Source: Candidatus Gastranaerophilales bacterium
GTDB taxonomy: Bacteria; Cyanobacteriota; Vampirovibrionia; Gastranaerophilales; Gastranaerophilaceae
Length of the DNA stretch: 58,499 nt
Assembly: GCA_944324185.1 (NCBI GenBank)
Contig: CALUVI010000007.1
Span: forward strand, 1 to 58,499
Reading direction: 5' to 3'
Shown piece after piece: positions 52,367-58,499 of this stretch (its first letter is position 1; each line of letters starts with the position of its first letter). Position numbers and translations under genes: made by a program. The notes beneath the pieces were generated by a model. The model worked only from the letters and a program-made list of their open reading frames with translations. It made no database searches and was not told where the DNA came from.

Positions 52367-55240
52367 ATGACGGAAGTAAAACAACGCAATGCTGTAAAAG
52401 ATTTTGTTGAATACTGGAAAGATAAAGGATATGAAAAAGGTGAGAGTCAGAAGTTCTGGCTACAGTTGTTGAGAGATGTTTTGTGTGTGGATAATCCGGA
52501 ACCGTTTATCTCTTTTGAGGATAAAGTGCATCTGGATCATACCAGTTTTATTGATGCATATATTCCTGCAACAAAAGTTTTGATTGAGCAAAAAAGTTCT
52601 GATAAAGATTTATATAAATCTATAAAACAATCCGACGGAAGTTATATTACCCCTTTCCAACAGGCAAAAAGATATATTACAGAACTACCGCTCTCACAAC
52701 ATCCCCGCTGGGTTGTTACCTGCAATTTTCAGAAGTTTTGCGTTTATGATATGGAACGCCCGAACGGTGAACCGCAGGAGATTTTGTTAAAAGATTTAGA
52801 AAAAGAATACTACAGACTTGATTTTCTGGTGAATCAGGGGAGCGAACATTTGAAAAAGGAAATGGAAGTTTCGATAAAAGCCGGAGATATTGTCGGGCTT
52901 TTGTATGATGCTTTTTTGAATCAGTATATAGATAAGACAAGTGAAGAAACTTTAAAAAGCTTAAATATTCTTTGTGTAAGACTTGTATTTTGTCTTTATG
53001 CCGAAGATGCCGGAATTTTTGCGAAACATAACCAATTTTTGGAATATCTTTCTCAATTTGAAACCGGCAGAATGCGCAAAGCTTTGATAGAACTTTTTTT
53101 TTTTTTTTATACAAAGCCGCAGGACAGAGACACTTATATGGAAAAAGAGCTTGCGGCATTTCCGTATGTAAACGGCGGCTTGTTTGCAAACGAACATATT
53201 GAAATTCCAAACTTTACCGATGAGATAAGAGATTTACTCCTGAACAAAGCGAGTGCGGATTTTGACTGGTCAGAAATCAGCCCTACAATTTTCGGTGCTG
53301 TATTTGAGAGCACACTCAATCCTGAAACAAGAAGAAAAGGCGGTATGCATTATACTTCTATAGAAAATATTCATAAAGTTATTGACCCTCTGTTTTTGGA
53401 TGAACTGCGGGATGAGTTTGAAGCAATAAAAAACGAGCAAAATCCGTCATCTAAAACAAAGAAATTAAAGTCTTTTCAAGCAAAACTGGCTGGTTTAAAT
53501 TTCCTTGATCCTGCATGCGGAAGCGGGAATTTTTTGACAGAAACTTATATTTCTTTGAGAAAACTGGAGAATGAAGTTCTTGAAAACTTATATAGTAAAC
53601 ACGGAGCGTTGCAGGGCAAACTCGGTTTTGAAGGCGAATTAAATCCGATAAAAGTTTCGATCGGTCAGTTTTACGGGATTGAGATAAATGATTTTGCCGT
53701 AACAGTAGCAAAAACAGCACTCTGGATTGCAGAATCCCAGATGATGAAAAAGACCGAAGATATCGTGCACATGGATTTAGATTTTCTTCCGCTCAAAACA
53801 TACGCCAATATTGTTGAAGGTAATGCACTCAGGATAGATTGGGAAACCGTTATCCCCAAAAACAAATGCAATTATATCATGGGCAACCCGCCATTTGTTG
53901 GTAGTTCCTTGCAAACAGTAAATCAGCGTCAGGATATTTTAAATATTTTGCTTGATGAGAATAAAAAAACATATAAAATGGCAGGACGTTTAGATTATGT
54001 ATCTGGATGGTATTTTAAAGCTTCAGAATATATGTATGAAGCCTGTTATCCTGAACTTGTTTCAGGAGCTGATAAACATGAGATGCTGAAACGAGTTCAG
54101 CATGACATAAAGTGTGCACTGGTTTCAACAAATTCAATTACTCAGGGCGAGCAGGTTGCAGGAGTATGGAAGCCGTTGTTTGACAGATTTAATATTCATA
54201 TTGATTTTGCACATAAAACTTTTAGATGGGATAGTGAATCAAATTCAAAGGCGCATGTACATTGCGTAATAGTAGGCTTTAGTTGTATGCCGAACAATGA
54301 AAAGAGAAAGTTATATTCAAATGAACGTATGCAGCTAGTAGATAATATCAATGCCTACTTGATTGGTTTTGATAATGTTTTTATAGAAAGTAAAAGTAAA
54401 CCGATTTGTCACGTGCCTAATATTACAAAAGGTGCTCAGCCAACTGATGGTGGAAACCTTATAATAGAGGCAGATGAATATGAAGATTTTATAAGAAGAG
54501 AGCCTGAGGCAAAGAAATATATAAAATTTTTAGTAGGCGCTTCAGAATTTATTAATAATAAAAAGAGGTATTGTTTATGGCTTGTTAATGCAACTCCTCA
54601 TGAAATACGCAGTATGCCATTAGTGATGGATAGGATAAAAAAAGTACAAGAAATGAGAGCTGTTAGTACAGATCCCAAGACACGGCTTATTCCGCCACAT
54701 CTTTTTAGGGAAACTTATAATCCGGAAAACTTTATAATAATACCTTCAACTTCATCAGAACAAAGAAAATATATTCCAATGGGATTTAGACATGCGGATA
54801 CAATTTCAACAAATGCAAATTTGATTATTCCGGATGCAACAATATACCATTTTGGCATTTTAGAATCTAATGTTCACATGGCTTGGACAAGAGTAGTTTG
54901 TGGAAGATTAAAAAGTGACTATCGTTATTCAAAAGATATTGTCTACAACAATTTTCCATGGTGTAATCCGACAGCGGAGCAGAAGGTAAAAATCGAAAAG
55001 ACTGCTCAGGGAATTTTAGACGCAAGAGCTTTGTATCCGGACTGCTCACTTGCCGATTTGTATGACGATTTGACAATGCCGCCGGAGCTTAGAAAAGCAC
55101 ATCAGGAAAACGACAAAGCTGTAATGGAAGCTTATGGTTTTAAAAAACGTGACGAAAACGGAAAACTCCGCTGGTTAACCGAATCCGAAACCGTCGCCGA
55201 ACTCATGAAAATGTATCAAGAATTGACAGGGAGTAAATGA
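52367..55240 (+). CDS. Type IIL (MmeI-like) restriction-modification enzyme
   Basis: One 957-residue chain appears to carry both activities. Near the N-terminus, FIDAYIPATKVLIEQKSS gives a D...E-x-K nuclease core. A helical spacer follows. LDPACGSGNFLTETY (about residue 380) is SAM-binding motif I, and YIMGNPPFVGS the N-P-P-F motif IV of adenine-N6 methyltransferases. The C-terminal third is a target recognition domain, ending near TESETVAELMKMYQELTGSK. A run of 15 T (53094-53108) inside the N-terminal half is in frame now. A 24-residue repeat-derived insert (PELVSG...KRVQHD) sits between EYMYEA and KCALVSTNSI. The next gene overlaps the stop by 4 bases. Confidence 0.85.
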   Translation: MTEVKQRNAVKDFVEYWKDKGYEKGESQKFWLQLLRDVLCVDNPEPFISFEDKVHLDHTSFIDAYIPATKVLIEQKSSDKDLYKSIKQSDGSYITPFQQAKRYITELPLSQHPRWVVTCNFQKFCVYDMERPNGEPQEILLKDLEKEYYRLDFLVNQGSEHLKKEMEVSIKAGDIVGLLYDAFLNQYIDKTSEETLKSLNILCVRLVFCLYAEDAGIFAKHNQFLEYLSQFETGRMRKALIELFFFFYTKPQDRDTYMEKELAAFPYVNGGLFANEHIEIPNFTDEIRDLLLNKASADFDWSEISPTIFGAVFESTLNPETRRKGGMHYTSIENIHKVIDPLFLDELRDEFEAIKNEQNPSSKTKKLKSFQAKLAGLNFLDPACGSGNFLTETYISLRKLENEVLENLYSKHGALQGKLGFEGELNPIKVSIGQFYGIEINDFAVTVAKTALWIAESQMMKKTEDIVHMDLDFLPLKTYANIVEGNALRIDWETVIPKNKCNYIMGNPPFVGSSLQTVNQRQDILNILLDENKKTYKMAGRLDYVSGWYFKASEYMYEACYPELVSGADKHEMLKRVQHDIKCALVSTNSITQGEQVAGVWKPLFDRFNIHIDFAHKTFRWDSESNSKAHVHCVIVGFSCMPNNEKRKLYSNERMQLVDNINAYLIGFDNVFIESKSKPICHVPNITKGAQPTDGGNLIIEADEYEDFIRREPEAKKYIKFLVGASEFINNKKRYCLWLVNATPHEIRSMPLVMDRIKKVQEMRAVSTDPKTRLIPPHLFRETYNPENFIIIPSTSSEQRKYIPMGFRHADTISTNANLIIPDATIYHFGILESNVHMAWTRVVCGRLKSDYRYSKDIVYNNFPWCNPTAEQKVKIEKTAQGILDARALYPDCSLADLYDDLTMPPELRKAHQENDKAVMEAYGFKKRDENGKLRWLTESETVAELMKMYQELTGSK
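53094..53108 (+). repeat. 15-T homopolymer inside the R-M coding region
   Basis: The run codes L-F-F-F-F-Y. Gain or loss of one T would shift the frame and cut the protein at about residue 250. This is the usual form of a slipped-strand phase switch. Confidence 0.8.
54043..54114 (+). repeat. PELVSG-type palindromic repeat inserted in frame in the R-M gene
   Basis: CCTGAACTTGTTTCAGGAGC and GAGATGCTGAAACGAGTTCA are inverted halves; translated they give PELVSGADKHEMLKRVQHD. This peptide is the reading of a small dispersed palindrome common in bacterial genomes and is not part of the methyltransferase family. Confidence 0.75.
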
Positions 55241-55887
55241 TAATGAAACAAAATTACACCACGCCAAAATTTGATTTAGAGGCTTTTAATTGTCCGTATT
55301 GCACAACATATGCAAATATGATTTGGTACAAGGCAGATTTTCAAAAAGGATTTGATTCTATAGGTCATTTAGGGCTCTCAGCTGCACAATGTTCTTGTTG
55401 TGGTAAGTCAACGGTTTGGGAAGGAGAAACAATGATTATTCCGTCAAGTTCAACTGCTCCCATGCCTAATGATGATATGCCAGAAGAAATTTTAGAATTG
55501 TATAATGAAGCAAGAGAAATTGTCGCAAAGTCTTCAAGGGGTGCTGCAGCTTTGTTAAGATTGGCATTACAATATCTTTGTGATTATCTCGTACCGGGAA
55601 ACAAAAAACTAAACGATAAAATAGCAAAACTTGTAGAAAACGGACTATCACCTCAATTGCAGCAAGCTTTTGATATTGTAAGGGTTGTCGGAAATAATGC
55701 AGTACATCCGGGAGAAATTAATATTAAAGATAATCCGGATATTTGTATAAAATTATTTGAATTAATTAATATTATTGTTGATCAGATGATTACAAGACCG
55801 AAGGAAATTGAGGCTTTTTATAAGAACACAATTCCAGAAAAAAGTAAAAAGGCTATAGAAAAACGAGATTCAAAAGTAAAATCTTAA
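55237..55887 (+). CDS. DUF4145-type protein coupled to the R-M gene
   Basis: The 216 residues start with a zinc-ribbon-like part (FNCPYCTTYANM, then AQCSCCGKST: two C-x2-C pairs) and continue into a helical DUF4145 domain with SRGAAALLRLALQYLCDYL and VRVVGNNAVHPGEI, the R-x-x-G-N-x-x-x-H segment typical of that domain. DUF4145 domains often accompany restriction systems, but their role is not known. The first ATG (55237) overlaps the R-M stop; the ATG at 55243 is also possible. The pair is one translationally coupled defence unit. Confidence 0.8.
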   Translation: MIMKQNYTTPKFDLEAFNCPYCTTYANMIWYKADFQKGFDSIGHLGLSAAQCSCCGKSTVWEGETMIIPSSSTAPMPNDDMPEEILELYNEAREIVAKSSRGAAALLRLALQYLCDYLVPGNKKLNDKIAKLVENGLSPQLQQAFDIVRVVGNNAVHPGEINIKDNPDICIKLFELINIIVDQMITRPKEIEAFYKNTIPEKSKKAIEKRDSKVKS

Positions 55888-56149
55888 TTCAATCGTACTA
55901 GTGTTTGTTTTTATAAAAATGTAATTCATTAAATCTTTAATTTTTCATATAAACCTTCAATTCTACACTTTTTACAAGAAATAACATTAGAGGCTTTATT
56001 ACCGTATATAATAAAAACAAACAGTAATAAATCTTTACAAAAGAGGGTAAAATATAATAAATCTGCTTGCATTCAGAATTTTAGCAAATATCATTATATT
56101 AAGATGCCGCAAAGTGGTGTCGTTTGAAAGCCGAAAAATAGAGGAAAAT

Positions 56150-56365
56150 ATGGCAAAAGACGTAATAGAAATAGAAGGTACGATTCTTGAGTCCATGCCT
56201 AATGCAATGTTTAGAGTAAAGCTCGAAAACGGGCATGAGATTCTGGCTCATATATCAGGTAAAATCAGAAAAAATTTCATAAGAATATTACCGGGTGACA
56301 GGGTAAAAGTTGAAATGACACCTTATGATTTAACCAAAGGAAGAATTACCTTCAGATTAAAGTAG
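56150..56365 (+). CDS. infA: Translation initiation factor IF-1
   Basis: IF-1 binds the ribosomal A site during initiation. The 71-residue OB fold [39 protein letters not shown] and [20 protein letters not shown] is canonical. The ATG at 56150 follows AGAGGA; a start 36 bases upstream would add a non-conserved tail. It opens the infA-rpmJ-rpsM-rpsK-rpsD-rpoA cluster. No secY, adk or map precedes it; the R-M unit does. Confidence 0.96.
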   Translation: MAKDVIEIEGTILESMPNAMFRVKLENGHEILAHISGKIRKNFIRILPGDRVKVEMTPYDLTKGRITFRLK

Positions 56366-56396
56366 TTTAGTAGAATTTTATATAAAGGAAACAACA

Positions 56397-56510
56397 ATGA
56401 AAACAAGATCATCAGTAAAACCTATGTGTGATAAATGCAAGGTTATTAAAAGAAAAGGCAGAGTTGCAGTTATTTGCGAAAACCCTAAACATAAACAAAG
56501 ACAGGGTTAA
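56397..56510 (+). CDS. rpmJ: 50S ribosomal protein L36
   Basis: The 37-residue protein [20 protein letters not shown] (and on to [11 protein letters not shown]) has the C-x2-C...C-x4-H zinc ribbon of the Cys-containing L36 form (C11, C14, C27, H32). AAAGGA lies 8 bases before the ATG. It lies between infA and rpsM, its usual place. Confidence 0.95.
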   Translation: MKTRSSVKPMCDKCKVIKRKGRVAVICENPKHKQRQG

Positions 56511-56514
56511 TGCA

Positions 56515-56622
56515 GTGATCAAGATTTCAGTGATCAAGTGATCAAGTGAAATCAATCGTTGCTGGCTTATTAAATCAAACAAAACTCTTGGTCACCTGAT
56601 CACCTGGTCACTTGATCACTGA
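56515..56622. repeat. Octamer-based inverted repeat between rpmJ and rpsM
   Basis: CAGTGATCAAGTGA (56528-56541) and TCACTTGATCACTG (56608-56621) are perfect inverted copies. Both arms are built of 8-base units CAC(T/C)T(A/G)(A/G)T. The stretch can fold into a large hairpin between two ribosomal genes. Confidence 0.75.
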
Positions 56623-56659
56623 AACAAAGTTAAGTACAAAGTTATAAAGGAAAGAAAAC

Positions 56660-57028
56660 ATGGCAAGATTAGTTGGGGTAGACTTACCTCGTAACAAAAG
56701 ATTAGAAGTTGCTCTTACCTATATTTACGGAATAGGACCTGCTAGAGCAAAGAAAATTCTTGAAGTAACCGGAATTTCACCGGATTTAAGAACAGACGAT
56801 TTAACAGATGATGATATTAAACAACTCCGTAACGCATTATCTGAATACAACATTGAAGGTGACTTGAGACGTGAAGTTACAATGAACATCAAGCGTCTTC
56901 AGGAAATCAACTCTTATAGAGGAATGAGACACAAAAGAGGTTTGCCTTGCAGAGGTCAGAGAACAAAAACTAACGCAAGAACAAGACGCGGCAAGAAAAC
57001 CGGACCTATTGCAGGTAAGAAGAAATAG
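56660..57028 (+). CDS. rpsM: 30S ribosomal protein S13
   Basis: The 122-residue protein begins [20 protein letters not shown] and has [13 protein letters not shown], the helix-two-turn-helix part, and the conserved [20 protein letters not shown] tail that reaches the 30S head and P-site tRNA. AAAGGAAAG precedes the ATG. It is in the usual alpha-operon order. Confidence 0.97.
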   Translation: MARLVGVDLPRNKRLEVALTYIYGIGPARAKKILEVTGISPDLRTDDLTDDDIKQLRNALSEYNIEGDLRREVTMNIKRLQEINSYRGMRHKRGLPCRGQRTKTNARTRRGKKTGPIAGKKK

Positions 57029-57030
57029 GC

Positions 57031-57133
57031 TGTGACCAAGATTTCAGTGATCAAGTGATCAAGTGAAATCAAAGCGTCAGACTTCTTTTATAAATTATCT
57101 TGATCACCTGGTCACCTGATCACTTGATCACCG
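57031..57133. repeat. Octamer-based inverted repeat between rpsM and rpsK
   Basis: The left part (CAAGATTTCAGTGATCAAGT and on) repeats 56519-56554 almost exactly. The right part is GATCACCTGGTCACCTGATC with further CACTTGATCAC. It is a second copy of the same element in the same orientation. Confidence 0.75.
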
Positions 57134-57169
57134 AAAAAGAAAACTAGTTAAAATATAAGGAATAAAAAA

Positions 57170-57556
57170 ATGGCAAGACCAAAAACTACAAAGAAAAAAG
57201 AAAAGAAAAATGTATTGCAGGGTGTTGTTCACATACAATCAACCTTCAACAATACAATAGTAACTTCTACAGATACACAGGGTAATGCTATTGCTTGGGC
57301 AACAGCCGGTGCAACCGGTTTTAAGGGTGCAAGAAAAGGTACTCCGTTTGCCGCACAGTCAGCAGCAGAATTGGTTGCTAAAAAATCAATTGACCAAGGT
57401 ATGAAAAAAGTAGAAGTTCATATCAAAGGACCTGGTTCTGGTCGTGAAACAGCAATCAGAGCTATCCAGGCAGCAGGTTTGGAAATCACATTAATTAAAG
57501 ATGTAACTCCAATCCCTCACAACGGATGCCGTCCGCCTAAAAAGAGACGTGTATAG
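57170..57556 (+). CDS. rpsK: 30S ribosomal protein S11
   Basis: The 128-residue protein contains [40 protein letters not shown] and the terminal [16 protein letters not shown] typical of S11, a platform protein of the small subunit near the mRNA exit. TAAGGAA lies before the ATG. Confidence 0.97.
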   Translation: MARPKTTKKKEKKNVLQGVVHIQSTFNNTIVTSTDTQGNAIAWATAGATGFKGARKGTPFAAQSAAELVAKKSIDQGMKKVEVHIKGPGSGRETAIRAIQAAGLEITLIKDVTPIPHNGCRPPKKRRV

Positions 57557-57595
57557 TAAAGTGTGGAAAGGCTGAATGACAACAAGGGAAAAACT

Positions 57596-57641
57596 TCACT
57601 TAGTCACTTAGTCACTTGGTCACTTGATCACTTAGTCACTA
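57596..57641. repeat. Tandem octamers between rpsK and rpsD
   Basis: CACTTAGT CACTTAGT CACTTGGT CACTTGAT CACTTAGT CACT: five and a half units of 8 bases. It is the simplest form of the repeat in the two upstream gaps. Confidence 0.75.
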
Positions 57642-57708
57642 CAAAAAGCAGGGGCTTGCTTTAAGCCAAAAAGTAAACCATAGATGCCCTGCAGAAAAGG
57701 AGAAAACA

Positions 57709-58311
57709 ATGGCAAGATATACAGGACCTACGAATAAATTATTTCGTAACTACGGTGTAAAGGATTTGTCAAACAGAAAGTTGACATCTTCTATGAGACA
57801 GACAGCTTCAGGACAACACGGTGCTGTCAGAAAAAAACTTTCTGAATATGCAATCCACTTAAATGAAAAACAGAAAATCAGATTAACATATTTAGTTAGT
57901 GAAAAACAGTTTGCAAAATATTACAACGAAGCTGCAAGAAAGAAAGGTGTTACAGGTACAATCCTTCTTCAAATTCTTGAATCAAGACTGGATAACATTT
58001 TATTCAGAGCAGGTTTTGGTGTAACACGCAAACAAACAAGACAAATCGTTAACCACGGACACGTACTTGTTAACGGTAAGAAAGTAGATATTCCATCTTA
58101 TATTTGCAAAGCAGGAGATGTAATTACTGTTAAAGCAAGAAGCAACGAATACCTGAAAACAGTTATGAGCGCTATTGATTTATCATTGGCTCCTTCTTGG
58201 ATTACAGTAGACAAAGACAATTTGAAGATTACTTATGAAAGAATTCCTCAAAGAGAAGAAATGGATCCTGACTTTAAAGAACAACTTGTTATAGAGTACT
58301 ATTCAAAATAG
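57709..58311 (+). CDS. rpsD: 30S ribosomal protein S4 (Cys-less form)
   Basis: The 200-residue protein MARYTGPTNKLFRNYGVKDL has no zinc cysteines at the N-terminus. LLQILESRLDNILFRAGFG, TRKQTRQIVNHGHVLVNGKK and VDIPSYICKAGDVITVK form the S4 RNA-binding domain. S4 starts 16S assembly and in many bacteria represses its own operon. AAAAGGAG precedes the ATG by 7 bases. Confidence 0.97.
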   Translation: MARYTGPTNKLFRNYGVKDLSNRKLTSSMRQTASGQHGAVRKKLSEYAIHLNEKQKIRLTYLVSEKQFAKYYNEAARKKGVTGTILLQILESRLDNILFRAGFGVTRKQTRQIVNHGHVLVNGKKVDIPSYICKAGDVITVKARSNEYLKTVMSAIDLSLAPSWITVDKDNLKITYERIPQREEMDPDFKEQLVIEYYSK

Positions 58312-58329
58312 GCTGATAGGAGAAAAAAT

Positions 58330-58499
58330 ATGGAATTAAAAATTAAAACTGTTAATACAATGACCAGCTCAGACGGTTCACAGTATGGTAAATTTACGAT
58401 TGAACCGTTGGAAAGAGGATTTGGAACAACTATCGGTAACGCACTCAGACGTGTATTACTTTCAAGCTTGGAAGGTACTGCTGTAACTTCTTGCAGAAT
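58330..58499 (+). CDS. rpoA: RNA polymerase alpha subunit, N-terminal part (cut by window end)
   Basis: The first 56 residues are visible. They include [20 protein letters not shown] and [15 protein letters not shown], the alpha N-terminal-domain motif for dimerisation and polymerase assembly. ATAGGAG precedes the ATG, 18 bases after the rpsD stop. The gene continues beyond 58499. Confidence 0.95.
   Translation, partial: MELKIKTVNTMTSSDGSQYGKFTIEPLERGFGTTIGNALRRVLLSSLEGTAVTSCR

Noticed and set aside
57596-57641. Short regularly spaced repeats resembling a CRISPR array
   Set aside because: The units are contiguous octamers with no spacers, and no cas gene is present.

Overview
The window looks like a chromosomal piece of an uncultured gut member of the non-photosynthetic cyanobacterial lineage (Vampirovibrionia/Melainabacteria, order Gastranaerophilales). 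This is inference from AT-rich sequence, house-keeping genes of cyanobacterial/Gram-positive type (IF-1, L36, S13, S11, S4, RpoA order), pilin-like genes, and several lineage-style hypothetical proteins with short N-terminal leaders containing xFKG/xFKW/xFQA. No rRNA, CRISPR array or transposase is visible.

Layout. 1-4.9 kb: tRNA-Ser, a small ORF, rsmI, a GT35 glucan phosphorylase lacking the usual PLP lysine, a membrane-anchored Hsp20-like protein and a cupin. 5-6.8 kb: a dxs-family enzyme. 7-17.8 kb: a 3138-residue protein (EF-hand-like, LysM, helical repeats, a lanthionine-synthetase/OspF-like lyase domain, FHA, C-terminal J-domain) behind two matching palindromic operators, then a TIM-barrel glycosidase-like protein. 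17.8-25 kb: a membrane protein, an SMR guanidinium-type exporter, a UvrD-type helicase whose gene carries several in-frame repeats plus a DUF559 nuclease cassette, a DUF2582 winged-helix protein, and a CheD-like candidate deamidase. 25-31.2 kb: tRNA-Lys with a broken duplicate, then a five-gene prepilin operon with two large Gly-rich members. 31.2-36.3 kb: repeat-rich DNA around an acyltransferase-3, a 2-keto acid decarboxylase and gmk.

36.3-52 kb: a lineage-type hypothetical protein, an RHH regulator, an exported TPR protein, dus, fmt, def, trkH/trkA, an HExxH protein, a phage-like repressor module (S24 repressor, Cys-rich protein, replication-accessory-like protein), a zinc phospholipase C-like protein and ychF. 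52.3-55.9 kb: a single-chain type IIL/MmeI-like restriction-modification enzyme with a 15-T homopolymer, coupled to a DUF4145 protein. 56.1-58.5 kb: infA-rpmJ-rpsM-rpsK-rpsD-rpoA (rpoA cut by the window end), with octamer-based repeats between the genes.

The strongest themes are (a) at least four families of small dispersed repeats that fill intergenic DNA and also sit in frame inside two large enzymes, one associated with a DUF559 nuclease cassette; (b) a set of candidate effector-like proteins (giant LysM/lyase/FHA/J protein, CheD-like, PLC-like, HExxH) some of which share a short N-terminal leader; (c) a Gly-rich prepilin operon without assembly genes; and (d) a probably phase-variable R-M gene. 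All functional calls come from reading motifs by eye; no database search was run.
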